Source of the DNA: Chloroflexota bacterium
GTDB lineage: Bacteria; Chloroflexota; Limnocylindria; Limnocylindrales; CSP1-4
Length of the DNA: 53,339 nt
Direction of reading: 5' to 3'
Assembly: GCA_919901745.1 (NCBI GenBank)
Contig: CAKKPP010000004.1
Coordinates: forward strand, 68,479 to 121,817
Shown here: positions 27,711 through 36,707 of the stretch, one piece after another
How positions within the stretch are numbered: position 1 is the first letter of the stretch
Layout: every line of letters starts with the position of its first letter
Made by a program: the position numbers and the translations under genes
The notes under the pieces: model-generated
Databases searched by the model: none
Told to the model about the DNA's origin: nothing
The model's input: only the letters and a program-made list of their open reading frames with translations

Positions 27711-28324
27711 GCGCTTACCGCGGGCCCGAACCGATCTCGCCCGACCGCCTCGAGATCCTGCCCGCCACCACGGATCGCTGGCCCGACGTGGTCGCGCTCC
27801 TCGGTGGAGACGGCGACCGCGGCTGTTGGTGCCAGGCCTGGCGCGGCTCGGACTCGCCGCTGGGGCGGGGCGACCCGGCCCGGAACCAGATGCTCCTGCG
27901 ATCCCAGCTGGCGAACGACGACTTCGCGCCCGGGCTGATCGCCTATCTCGACGGCGAGCCGGTCGGGTGGTGCGGCCTTGGTCCACGGACGGCGATGCCC
28001 CGGCTGGTCCGCTCGCGGACGATCCCGTCCGTCGACGACCTTCCGGTCTGGTCGATCGGGTGCTTCCGGATCCGCGTCGGCTACCGGCGCCGGGGCGTCG
28101 CGCGGGCACTCCTGGCCGGTGCCGTGGAGTACGCCCGGCAGATGGCCGCGCCCGCCGTCGAGGCATATCCCATCGATGCGGAGGGGGCGCGCGTCGACGT
28201 CGGGTTCGGGTTCGTCGGCTTCACCTCGACATTCGAGGCGGCCGGGTTCCGACGGGTCGTGGTCACGGACGCGCACAGCGCCGGGCGGGTGCGCTGGCTC
28301 ATGCGACTCGATCTCACGAGCTGA
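27707..28324 (+). CDS. GNAT-family N-acetyltransferase
   Basis: A 205-residue acetyltransferase. The N-terminal part contains GCWCQAWRGSD, a Cys-Trp-Cys feature also seen in two other genes of this window; the acetyl-CoA-binding motif A is IRVGYRRRGVARALLAGAVEYARQ (pyrophosphate loop RRRGVA). ATG at 27707 overlaps the preceding stop. As last gene of the pot operon it might acetylate a polyamine or aminoglycoside-like amine, but its substrate is unknown. Confidence 0.82.
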   Translation: MSAYRGPEPISPDRLEILPATTDRWPDVVALLGGDGDRGCWCQAWRGSDSPLGRGDPARNQMLLRSQLANDDFAPGLIAYLDGEPVGWCGLGPRTAMPRLVRSRTIPSVDDLPVWSIGCFRIRVGYRRRGVARALLAGAVEYARQMAAPAVEAYPIDAEGARVDVGFGFVGFTSTFEAAGFRRVVVTDAHSAGRVRWLMRLDLTS

Positions 28325-28332
28325 TCCGGGGC

Positions 28333-29178
28333 TCAGCCGCGCAGGTGGTCGAGGGTCGCCTCGTGGATGAGCCCGTTCGACGTGACGAAGCCCGGACCTT
28401 CGAGCGACCGCCGGCCCTCGACATCGGTCACCCGACCGCCGGCCTCCTCGACGATGAGCATCGGCGCCGCGATGTCCCAGGGCGAGAGGCCCACCTCGAC
28501 CATCGCCTCGGCGGCCCCTTCGGCCACGAGCGTGTACCCCCAGAAGTCACCGAAGCCGCGATCGCGCCAGGCCGCGTCCAGCCAGCGGGTAAACCCGGGG
28601 ACCAGGGGCGAGGCCAGCAGGTCGCGGGCCGAGCCGTACACAACCTGCGCGTCCGCCAACTCCGCAACTGCCGAGACCTGCAGGCGACGCGGCGCAGCCG
28701 TGCCGGGTGCGCCCACCGACCAGGCTCCCCCGCCCCGCCAGCCATACCAGCGCTCGCCGAGCGCCGGTGCCGAGATCACGGCCGCCTGGAGCTCCCCGGC
28801 CCGTTCCACGGCGATCAGGGTCGCGAAGTGGGGCACTCCGCGCATGAAGTTGTGGGTCCCGTCGATCGGATCGATGTACCAGCGGACGTCGGCGCTGCCC
28901 GCCTCGGTCCCGTACTCCTCGCCGACCAGGCCGTGATCTGGATGGGCCGCGGAGATCCGTTCGCGAATCACCTGCTCGGCGGCCCGATCGGCCTCGGTCA
29001 CCCACGAACGGTCCGGTTTCTGGTTCATCACCATGTCGCGCCGGAAGTGGCGGAGCGCGACGACGTCGGTCTCGTCGCAGATTGCCAGCGCAAGATCCAC
29101 CCAGCCGCGCAGTTCGTCCGCCGAGCCGTCCCTCAGCGACGCACTCCACTCGGGTCCGTAGGCGTCGCCAGACTTCAT
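28333..29178 (-). CDS. Inositol monophosphatase-family phosphatase (possible histidinol-phosphatase)
   Basis: A 281-residue lithium-sensitive-type phosphatase. The metal-binding motifs are GEEYG (E87-E88), DPIDGTHNF (D103, D106) and WDIAAPMLIVEEAGG (D235). Substrate could be inositol phosphate, histidinol phosphate or another sugar/amino-alcohol phosphate. The ATG overlaps the stop of the upstream dehydrogenase (ATGA), so the two are cotranslated, which suggests a substrate in the same pathway. Confidence 0.85.
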   Translation of the reverse strand: MKSGDAYGPEWSASLRDGSADELRGWVDLALAICDETDVVALRHFRRDMVMNQKPDRSWVTEADRAAEQVIRERISAAHPDHGLVGEEYGTEAGSADVRWYIDPIDGTHNFMRGVPHFATLIAVERAGELQAAVISAPALGERWYGWRGGGAWSVGAPGTAAPRRLQVSAVAELADAQVVYGSARDLLASPLVPGFTRWLDAAWRDRGFGDFWGYTLVAEGAAEAMVEVGLSPWDIAAPMLIVEEAGGRVTDVEGRRSLEGPGFVTSNGLIHEATLDHLRG

Positions 29179-31634
29179 GAGCGGATCCTGGTTCCTTCCG
29201 GGTCGTAGAGCGGCTCACGGGCGACCTCGAATCCGATCCATTCGCCGAAGATATCGATCTCGCCGCGGGTGCCGATCGCCGCCCCGTCGGGCGGCAGGTA
29301 CGCGTAGGCGATGGACCGCTCGACCGCGAAGCCGTAGCCCCCACTCGTGACGCGTCCGACGATCGCGCCCTCGACCCGGACCGGTTCGTTGCCGAGTGCG
29401 ACCGAACGTGGATCGTCCAGGACGAGGCCGCGCAGGCGTTTGCGCGGACCGGCCGCCTTCGCGGCCATCAGCGCGTCCCGGCCGATGAAGTCGGTCCCCT
29501 TGTCGAGCGCCACCGCAAACCCGAGGCCCGCCTCGTAGGGGGTTTCCTCGGGCGTGATGTCGCTGGACCAGACGCGGTAGCCCTTCTCCAGGCGCAGGGC
29601 ATCGATGGCGCGGTAGCCGGCGGCGGTGAGGCCGTGGGGCCGACCGGCCTCCCAGAGGCGGGCCCAGAGCGCTCGGCCGTACTCCGCGGGCGGGTAGAGT
29701 TCCCAGCCCTGCTCGCCGACGTAGGTCACGCGCAACGCGAGGACCGGGATCTCGCCGATCGTGATCTCGCGGGCGGTCATGTAGGGGAAGCCGGCATCGG
29801 ACACGTCGTCCCTGGTGAGCGGCCCGAGGATGTCCCTCGCGCGCGGTCCCCACAGACCGAAACAGGCCCGGGCAGACGTCGCGTCACGGATGTCGACCGA
29901 GCCGTCATCAGGCCGGTGCTTGCGGATCCACCCGAGATCGTGGTTGCCGAAGGCCGTCCCGGTGACGATCAGGAAGCGATCTTCGGCGAGCCGCGTGACC
30001 GTGAAGTCGCACTCGATCCCGCCCCGCTGGTTCAGCATCTGCGTGTACACGATGCTGCCCACCCCTCGATCGATGTCGTTGGCGCACAGACGCTGGAGGA
30101 ACGCAACGGCTCCACGGCCGTCCACCTCGATCTTGGCGAAGCTCGATTCATCGAACAGTCCGGCGGCCTTCCGTGTGGCCAGGGCTTCGGCACCGATCGC
30201 CGGGCTCCAGTGCTCGCCGGCCCAACCGCGCGGGCGGACGGCCTCGAGCGTCGCCCGATCCGAGACGCCCGCGCCGTCCTCGTTCGGGGTGAACCAGTTG
30301 GGCCGTTCCCACATCGACTTCTCACCGAACACGGCGCCCAGCGCCGCGACCGCGTCGTATGCCGGCGACAGCCGGAGCGGCCGCGCGGCCTCCCGCTCCT
30401 CATTCGGGTAGTGGATGTCATAGTAGGTCGCGTAGTTCTCGAAGGTCCGTGCCAAGGTGAGCTTCTGGCTGCGGTACTGGCTCCCGAACCGCCGGATGTC
30501 CATCTTCCAGAGGTCGAGCTCCGCCTCCCCATCCACGATCCAGTGCGCCATCTGCTGGCCGATGCCGCCGGTTCCGGCGATCCCATGAGCACAGAAACCG
30601 GCTGCCACGAAGAACCCACGGACCTCACTCTCGCCGAGGATGAAGTCGTTGTCCGGCGTGAATCCTTCCGGCCCGTTGATCATCCGGGTCACGCCGGCGT
30701 CGGCGATGGATGGAACCCGACGGATCGCCCCTTCCATGATCGCCTCGAACCGCGGCCAGTCCGGATCGAGCAGCCGGTGGTTGAAGTCGGCGGGGATACC
30801 GTCGAGGGACCACGGCTGCGGGTCGCGCTCGTAGCCGCCCATGCACAGCCCGCCGACTTCCTCGCGGAAGTAGCACAGGTTGTCGGGATCGCGCATCGTC
30901 GGCAGTCCGGAGTGGACGCCGTCGATCGTGTGGGTGAACAGGTACTGGTGGGCCATCGGGATGATCGGCACCGTCACGCCGGCCATGCGGCCGATCTCCG
31001 GGGCAAACATCCCGCCCGCGTTGACGACGACGTCGGCCGCGATGGTGGACCGCTCGCCGCGATGTTCCACCTCGACGCCGCTGACCCGACCCCGCCCCAC
31101 GTTCACGCCCACGACCCTTGTGTGCTGGCGGATCTGCGCGCCGCGCGAACGCGCGCCAGCGGCAAGCGCCTGGGCGAGGCCGGATGGATCGAGCCAGCCG
31201 TCCGTCGGAAGCCACACGGCACCGAGGACACCGTCGGTGGTCATCAGCGGGAAGCGATCCTGCGCTTCCCGCGCGGAGATCAACTCGAGGGGCAGCCCGA
31301 ATGTCTTCGCCCAGCCCGCCTGGCGCTGCAACTCCTCGTAGCGTGCCCGGCTCGATGCCAGTCGCAGTGAACCGACCTCGTGCCACGACACGTCCACGCC
31401 CGTCTCGGCGCTGAGGCGCCGGTACAGGTCGGCGCCGTACATCATCATCCGCGTCAGCGTCGTCGTGGAGCGCAACTGACCCACGAGGCCGGCGGAGTGG
31501 AAGGTCGAACCGGAGGTCAGCTCGGCGCGGTCGACCAGGATGATGTCGGTCCAGCCGAGTTCCGCGAGGTGGTAGGCGATCGACGTCCCACCGACGCCTC
31601 CGCCGATGATGACGGCCCTGGCGTGTTCGACCAC
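29175..31634 (-). CDS. FAD-dependent dimethylglycine/sarcosine dehydrogenase-type enzyme with GcvT domain (paralogue 1)
   Basis: An 819-residue two-domain enzyme. Residues 7-400 form a DAO-type FAD domain (AVIIGGGVGGTSIAYHL dinucleotide motif). ELTSGSTFHSAGL places H46 where mammalian dimethylglycine dehydrogenase has the His that covalently binds FAD. A linker domain and a folate-binding GcvT domain (about 430-819) follow, with RVTYVGEQGWELYPP and LRLEKGYRVWSSDI. It would demethylate an N-methyl amino acid and pass the carbon to tetrahydrofolate. GTG at 31634 has AAAGGA upstream; earlier in-frame codons lack support. It follows a phosphoesterase gene and overlaps the inositol-monophosphatase gene. 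Confidence 0.88.
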   Translation of the reverse strand: MVEHARAVIIGGGVGGTSIAYHLAELGWTDIILVDRAELTSGSTFHSAGLVGQLRSTTTLTRMMMYGADLYRRLSAETGVDVSWHEVGSLRLASSRARYEELQRQAGWAKTFGLPLELISAREAQDRFPLMTTDGVLGAVWLPTDGWLDPSGLAQALAAGARSRGAQIRQHTRVVGVNVGRGRVSGVEVEHRGERSTIAADVVVNAGGMFAPEIGRMAGVTVPIIPMAHQYLFTHTIDGVHSGLPTMRDPDNLCYFREEVGGLCMGGYERDPQPWSLDGIPADFNHRLLDPDWPRFEAIMEGAIRRVPSIADAGVTRMINGPEGFTPDNDFILGESEVRGFFVAAGFCAHGIAGTGGIGQQMAHWIVDGEAELDLWKMDIRRFGSQYRSQKLTLARTFENYATYYDIHYPNEEREAARPLRLSPAYDAVAALGAVFGEKSMWERPNWFTPNEDGAGVSDRATLEAVRPRGWAGEHWSPAIGAEALATRKAAGLFDESSFAKIEVDGRGAVAFLQRLCANDIDRGVGSIVYTQMLNQRGGIECDFTVTRLAEDRFLIVTGTAFGNHDLGWIRKHRPDDGSVDIRDATSARACFGLWGPRARDILGPLTRDDVSDAGFPYMTAREITIGEIPVLALRVTYVGEQGWELYPPAEYGRALWARLWEAGRPHGLTAAGYRAIDALRLEKGYRVWSSDITPEETPYEAGLGFAVALDKGTDFIGRDALMAAKAAGPRKRLRGLVLDDPRSVALGNEPVRVEGAIVGRVTSGGYGFAVERSIAYAYLPPDGAAIGTRGEIDIFGEWIGFEVAREPLYDPEGTRIRS

Positions 31635-31740
31635 GTGGTTGACGTTCCTTTCCGCTTCGAGGGATCGACCGACTCCGGAGCCCGAACCGACTCGCGCAGG
31701 GTAGCGGGTCACGAACCCGGCGCGCTCGACCTCCCGTGGG

Positions 31741-32748
31741 TCAGTGGCAGGTCGCCGACCCGTGATCGCTGAATGACCCGTCGACGCTGATGAATTGCCA
31801 GTCGTACGACGCCTGGTGGAGCGTCATCTTGAGGACACCGTGGGCGAGCGATGAGCGGATGACGCTGTTGGCCACCGGCGCCTCGAACGCCCGGAGTGGC
31901 GCCCCTCCGGTTCCAACGACGAACTCACGGATCCCGTCTGTGGCCGGCCGGCCGTCGGGATCCTGGGGCGCGAAACGCTCGTAGTCGTGATCGTGGCCGT
32001 TGATCACAACATCGACCCCGGCGGCGTAGAGCACCTGCCAGAACGGATCGACGTCCCTGTCGTTACCGTGGAAGCCAGAGCTGAAGCGGGGGTGATGCCA
32101 GATCGCCACCGTGCAGCGCGTTCGAGAGGCCGCCAGCTCCGCCGCCAGCCACGTGCCCTGCGGCGATTCCGGCCCGCATCCGCCGATGTCGCCACAGTTC
32201 GAATCGAGAACGATCACGTCCCAGCCGCCCAGCTCGGTGGCATGCCAGCTTGCGTCCGCTGGGCCGGCGCGCGACCCGAACGCGTCGCGGTATCCGGCGA
32301 GGCCCTTGGTCCGATGGTCGTGATTACCGGCCGACGGCAGAGTTCGCGCGAGGTGCCGGCCCCACGACGGCGCGTAGCAGTCTCGATACTCATCCGCCGT
32401 CCCCGAATCGTAGGCATTGTCCCCGGCCGTGAAGACGGTGCCGTCGATCCCGTCGAGCAGGTTGGCGGTCGCCTCGTCCGCGTCGCCGCTGCAGGTGGCG
32501 ATGTCGCCCGCGCCCACCAGGGTGACCGTCGGGGGCGTGGTCGCCACCGGCGAACCGGTGACGGTCGGGTGGGTCGTCGGAGTCGTTGACGGGATCGCGG
32601 TCGAAGCCGGGCCGCTCGGGTCCGGGACGCCCGCGTCGCGGAAGACGCCAAGGCCGGCAGCCGCACCGACGAGGAGCACGAGGGTCCCGAGGAACACGAT
32701 GGGTAGCAGCAGCGCAGATTGAACGGGCCGCCGTGGGTTGGGTTCCAT
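31741..32748 (-). CDS. Secreted or membrane-anchored metallophosphoesterase
   Basis: A 335-residue calcineurin-like phosphoesterase. One N-terminal membrane span (LLLPIVFLGTLVLLVGAAAG) is followed by a Pro/Thr-rich linker (to about 70), then the metal motifs GDIATC, GDNAYDSG, GNHDH, WHHPRFSSG and NGHDHDYERF. It resembles bacterial purple-acid-phosphatase-like exoenzymes that release phosphate from esters outside the cell. ATG has no ribosome binding site; TACGCT lies 8 bases upstream. It heads the transcript that continues into dehydrogenase 1. Confidence 0.85.
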   Translation of the reverse strand: MEPNPRRPVQSALLLPIVFLGTLVLLVGAAAGLGVFRDAGVPDPSGPASTAIPSTTPTTHPTVTGSPVATTPPTVTLVGAGDIATCSGDADEATANLLDGIDGTVFTAGDNAYDSGTADEYRDCYAPSWGRHLARTLPSAGNHDHRTKGLAGYRDAFGSRAGPADASWHATELGGWDVIVLDSNCGDIGGCGPESPQGTWLAAELAASRTRCTVAIWHHPRFSSGFHGNDRDVDPFWQVLYAAGVDVVINGHDHDYERFAPQDPDGRPATDGIREFVVGTGGAPLRAFEAPVANSVIRSSLAHGVLKMTLHQASYDWQFISVDGSFSDHGSATCH

Positions 32749-32756
32749 GTGCCGAA

Positions 32757-32762
32757 AGCGTA
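32757..32762 (-). promoter_or_regulatory. Leaderless-type -10 box for the secreted phosphoesterase gene
   Basis: TACGCT on the minus strand ends 8 bases before the ATG at 32748; no ribosome binding site is present. Confidence 0.45.
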
Positions 32763-32887
32763 GCGGGCCTGGCGGTGGAGCGCGGGCGACGGCTCGTCGA
32801 CCTCTCCCGCCCCCTTCTCTCGACAGGCGTTCGCACTCCGGCGATCATGCCGGGCATGCCGCACAACCTTGCGAGACGGGGCACCTG

Positions 32888-33787
32888 GTGACCACGATCG
32901 AGGAGGTCGTGGCCGCCGTGGGGGACTGGGCCGGTCGCTCGGTGGGAATTCAGCCGCTGCCGGGTGGCCTGACCAATCGCAACTACATCGTGACCGTTGA
33001 CGGCGAGCGAACGGTCATCCGAATTCCCGGTGCGGAGTCGGAGCTCCTCGCGATCGACCGGACGAACGAGGCGCAGAACACGCGCGGCGCGGCGGAGACC
33101 GGCGCAGGAGCTCCGGTCCTGCATGAGCTCCCGCAATTCGGCGTCCTCGTGCTCGGATTCATCGATGGACGGACGATGTCGAACGAAGCCTTTGCCGCCC
33201 CCGGAATGCCGGCACGTGTCGCCGCCGTGCTTCGCCGGCTGCACGCCGGCCCGCGATTCCTCCACGACTTCGACATGTTCCGACTCGTTGAGCGGTATCT
33301 CGGGGTCGTTGACGAGCGGGCCATCAGGATCCCGGATTGGTACCGGGATGCCCTGCCGGCCGTCGCCAGGATCGAGGCTGCGATGGCCGCCCGGCCGCTG
33401 GCGACCGTCCCGTGCCACAACGACCTGCTGGCCGAGAACTACATCGACGACGGGACGGACCTGCGGATCATCGACTACGAGTACAGCGGCAACAACGACC
33501 CGACGTTCGAGCTCGGCAACACGTGCCAGGAGCTCGGCTGGGACGAGGCTCGGGTGCGTCAGCTGTGCGCCGCATACTTCGGAGAGGCCACGCCGGCACT
33601 GGTGGCCCGGATGCGCCTCAACATGATCATGTCGGACGTGGGCTGGACGCTGTGGGCGGCGATCCAGGCCCGGATCAGCCCGATCGAGTACGACTTCTGG
33701 GGCTGGGCCGAGGAGCGCTGGGCGCGGGCGACCGCGATGCTCGATGGCCCCGACTTCGGGGATTGGCTGCGCGACGTCCAGGGCTGA
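32888..33787 (+). CDS. Aminoglycoside phosphotransferase/choline kinase-family protein (paralogue 1)
   Basis: A 299-residue APH-fold kinase. It has the nucleotide-lobe strands LPGGLTNRNYIVTVDGERTVIRIPG, the catalytic loop VPCHNDLLAENYID (about 175-188) and the metal site LRIIDYEYSGNNDPTFELGN. The pattern is closest to choline/ethanolamine or sugar kinases rather than antibiotic-resistance enzymes. GTG at 32888 gives the family N-terminus; the longer open frame upstream is not supported. It is divergent from the phosphoesterase-dehydrogenase operon and convergent with the permease gene. Phosphorylation could trap an imported amino-alcohol. Confidence 0.82.
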   Translation: MTTIEEVVAAVGDWAGRSVGIQPLPGGLTNRNYIVTVDGERTVIRIPGAESELLAIDRTNEAQNTRGAAETGAGAPVLHELPQFGVLVLGFIDGRTMSNEAFAAPGMPARVAAVLRRLHAGPRFLHDFDMFRLVERYLGVVDERAIRIPDWYRDALPAVARIEAAMAARPLATVPCHNDLLAENYIDDGTDLRIIDYEYSGNNDPTFELGNTCQELGWDEARVRQLCAAYFGEATPALVARMRLNMIMSDVGWTLWAAIQARISPIEYDFWGWAEERWARATAMLDGPDFGDWLRDVQG

Positions 33788-33828
33788 GGCGCCGAGGACG
33801 GCGGCTCAGCCCTGCGCCCAGGACGGCA

Positions 33829-33861
33829 AGCGGCCCGGTCGGCGCTGCCGACCGGGCCGCT
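33829..33861. terminator. Perfect 15-bp hairpin between convergent genes
   Basis: AGCGGCCCGGTCGGC and its exact complement flank a GCT loop. It lies between the phosphotransferase (plus) and permease (minus) stops and is placed to end both transcripts, although neither side has a U tract. A second 9-bp inverted repeat (AGGGCTGAG/CTCAGCCCT) spans about 33780-33813 at the end of the phosphotransferase gene. Confidence 0.6.
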
Positions 33862-33885
33862 CGAACGCTCACCTGAGCCGTTGGA

Positions 33886-35541
33886 TCACTCCGGCGGGAT
33901 CTCCTTGAACGCATACCCGACGTTGATGCCGCTCGACCGTCGGACGTAGACCGTCACGAGATACCAGCCGAGCGAGAGGAGCAGGACGCCACCCACGATC
34001 CAGTAGGCGAGGTCGCTGGTGAGCCCGAGCGTGTCGTTGGTCATGAACGCCAACAGGAACAGCGCGCCGGCGATGGCACCGATGACACCGACGACGGTGA
34101 CCAGCGGGAAGCCGCCGATCTTGTACGCGGCTCCCGGCGACGCCTCGTAGAGCGCCTTTGCCCGGAAGGGCAGGAGGGCGCCGGCAATGGCCGTCCCGAC
34201 GAACACGTACCCGCAGGCGAACGTCACGCCGAGGGTCAGCGAGGCCCACGAGGTGGACTCGCCGTCGGCGCCCTGGAGGGCAAAGTTGTTGTACAGGTAG
34301 ATGACCGGGAGGCTCGCGACGAAGTAGATGACGTGCGCGTTGACCGGCGTGTGGAAACGCTCGGACACGCGGCTGACCATCTCGGGGAGCATCCGGTCGA
34401 GGGACATCGCGACCATGACCCGGGTCATGCCGATGTAGCAGTTGTGGACGATCTGGTGGCCGTTGAGGATGAACCCGGCGGCGATGACGATCGTCACGAT
34501 GGGGTTGTTCGCGATCGCGGTCGCGATGATGTTCGGCCAGAGGTACGAACCGGCGAGCGATGCCTCACCGACACCGTACCAGTAACCGGACCCGGCCACG
34601 TAGAGGAACTCGGTTCCGACCGAGTTCTCCAGCACGAGCGCGAGCACGGCGAGCAGGGTCCCGGTCAGGAGCAGGGCACCCACGATGATGAACACCTGGC
34701 TGCGGAACGAACCGGCCGACTTGATCTCACCGTTCTGCTGGGACGAGTAGGTCGCCCACTGGAGCGACGTCCACGCGATCGGTGCGATGAGCAACGTCGC
34801 GAGGAGGCTGAACGCGGGGTTGAGGTTGACCTCGGCGGCCAGCGCGGCTGCCGTTGCGTCCGCCGTGAAGGTCCCCGAACCGCCGATGGCGGCCGAGAAC
34901 GAATCGAGACGGCCCGCCACGTCAGCCGTGGTCGTCGTCGCGAGGACCACGAGCATCGTGCCGAACGACAGGAGGATCGAGATCCACATGACGCGCTGGA
35001 CACGGACGTAGTTCTTGAATCCCGAGATGAGGATCAGCATCGCGATGAGCGCATTGGCCACGCTCGTGACGAGGATCCCCTCCACGCTCGCGAACCACGC
35101 CGCGATATCGACCAGTCCGGAACTCCCGGTCGCCGCTCCCAATCCGAGGAAGAGCGGGGCGAATCCCAGCGTGGACAACAGCCAGCCGGACAGGGCGACC
35201 CACTGCAGGATCCAGATCACGAACCCGGAGAAGACCAGGGTGAACCCGATCCCTCCGCCGAGCACGCGGCTCTGGAAGACGTAGTCGCCTCCCGATCTCG
35301 GCAATGCCGTGGACAGCCAGACATAGGCCAGGGCGATCGGAATCTCGAGGACCATCGCGAGGAGGATCCCCCAGACCAGTTGCCCGCCCGGGAGCGCGCC
35401 CGGCGCCCACAGGTACGTCCACGGGAAGATGAGACCCATCGTCAGGACGTTGTAGAAAAACGCCGACGAGGGGGACATGACTCGCACGAGTCCCGAAGAC
35501 TTCCGGACGAAGACCTCCGGGGTCGCCGCAATCGTCGCCAT
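33886..35541 (-). CDS. APC-superfamily amino acid/amine permease (paralogue 1)
   Basis: A 551-residue transporter with about 12 predicted membrane spans. The N-terminal region SSAFFYNVLTMGLIFPWTYL and ALPRSGGDYVFQSRVLGG are typical of the APC superfamily (consensus GG-Y-W/F in the first spans). ATG at 35541 is preceded by AGAGG at 8 bases; the GTG three codons upstream is less likely. It is third in line after dehydrogenase 2 and the cytosolic phosphoesterase (155-base gap), so it may import their substrate. Confidence 0.85.
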   Translation of the reverse strand: MATIAATPEVFVRKSSGLVRVMSPSSAFFYNVLTMGLIFPWTYLWAPGALPGGQLVWGILLAMVLEIPIALAYVWLSTALPRSGGDYVFQSRVLGGGIGFTLVFSGFVIWILQWVALSGWLLSTLGFAPLFLGLGAATGSSGLVDIAAWFASVEGILVTSVANALIAMLILISGFKNYVRVQRVMWISILLSFGTMLVVLATTTTADVAGRLDSFSAAIGGSGTFTADATAAALAAEVNLNPAFSLLATLLIAPIAWTSLQWATYSSQQNGEIKSAGSFRSQVFIIVGALLLTGTLLAVLALVLENSVGTEFLYVAGSGYWYGVGEASLAGSYLWPNIIATAIANNPIVTIVIAAGFILNGHQIVHNCYIGMTRVMVAMSLDRMLPEMVSRVSERFHTPVNAHVIYFVASLPVIYLYNNFALQGADGESTSWASLTLGVTFACGYVFVGTAIAGALLPFRAKALYEASPGAAYKIGGFPLVTVVGVIGAIAGALFLLAFMTNDTLGLTSDLAYWIVGGVLLLSLGWYLVTVYVRRSSGINVGYAFKEIPPE

Positions 35542-35696
35542 CCGTTGCACCTCTTAGCACGAACGTGGCCGGCGTCGCATGACGCCGGGATCGTCGAGCG
35601 GCACCCTCCGTACCGCTACCCGCTCAGTCCTCCGATGCCACCTCCTCGCGTTCCATCCCTTCGACGGTCCGGACTCCACCGGGCCATCGATCCCTC

Positions 35697-36692
35697 CTAT
35701 CCGGCCGTCATCTGATAGCTCGTCACCCGGCCGTCGGCAATCGTGATCAGACAACCGCGCAGGACACCTTCGCCGTACTCGCTGCCCGGGTTGACGACCA
35801 GCGTCCGCCCGACCTTCGCGGCTGCCTGCGATTCGTGGATGTGTCCGTGCAACCCCAGCATCGGCTGGAGACGCTCCTCCGCCTCTCTCACGGACGTGCT
35901 GCCGGCCCCGTACAGGACCGGTTGGCCGCCCACCACGACCTGCGACGGTGGGTCCGTGTTCGTATCGAGCATCGGACAGGTGTCAAGGGTCGAATCGATG
36001 GGAGGGGCGTGGAAGTTGAAGATGGTGTGTCTGAAGTCCGTGATCCCGGCCGTCAGCCGTTCGATCATCGCCGCGAGCTCCTCCTCCGGAGCCTCGCGTG
36101 GCGTGTTCCAGGGCGTCGGGTTGACATACGGCAGGCTGATCATCTGGTGTCGATCGTCGAGGTCGACCGTGCGCCCCTCGGATGCCACGAACGCCTTCGT
36201 GCCCGAGCGGTCCATGACGGCCATCACCTCGGTCAGGTCGTCATTGCCACCCGTGGCATAGCAGCGCACGCCAGTTCCGGCGAGCTTCGTCTCGGCCAGA
36301 TCGATCCAGGACTCGAGCCGCTGAATGGCCAGGTCCCGGAAGAGGGCCTCAACCCGCTCGGTGTCACCCTGGACCTCGCGATATTCGTCCTGGTCCATGA
36401 TCGTGTGGTACATCCCGAGAAAGCCGATCCGATCACGCGCGGCGTCCAGCTCGGCATCGCCTTCGATCGCCTCGACTCGCCCATGAATCGTCGCCCGGTA
36501 GCGCCCCGGACCCTCACGGATGATCGGGATCGTCACCTTGCCCATGACATCGCCACCCATGACGAGGACGTCCGCCTCGTAGAACTTGGCGGCGTTGAGG
36601 AACTTGCGCCACGTTCGCTCGGAACCGTGGACATCGGTGGCATAGAAGATCCGCGTCCCCTTCGCCTTCTCGCGGCCCGCAAAGAAGCGCAC
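35697..36692 (-). CDS. Cytosolic metallophosphoesterase
   Basis: A 331-residue calcineurin-like phosphoesterase without signal peptide. Motifs in order are YATDVHGSERTW, LVMGGDVMGK, YATGGNDDLTE, FNFHAPP and MLGLHGHIHES. It is not close to a named family by inspection. It starts 15 bases after dehydrogenase 2 and is thus in the same transcript, paralleling the phosphoesterase-dehydrogenase pairing seen in the other module, though the two phosphoesterases belong to different subfamilies. Confidence 0.85.
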   Translation of the reverse strand: MRFFAGREKAKGTRIFYATDVHGSERTWRKFLNAAKFYEADVLVMGGDVMGKVTIPIIREGPGRYRATIHGRVEAIEGDAELDAARDRIGFLGMYHTIMDQDEYREVQGDTERVEALFRDLAIQRLESWIDLAETKLAGTGVRCYATGGNDDLTEVMAVMDRSGTKAFVASEGRTVDLDDRHQMISLPYVNPTPWNTPREAPEEELAAMIERLTAGITDFRHTIFNFHAPPIDSTLDTCPMLDTNTDPPSQVVVGGQPVLYGAGSTSVREAEERLQPMLGLHGHIHESQAAAKVGRTLVVNPGSEYGEGVLRGCLITIADGRVTSYQMTAG

Positions 36693-36707
36693 CTCGCCCT
36701 GCCCGCC

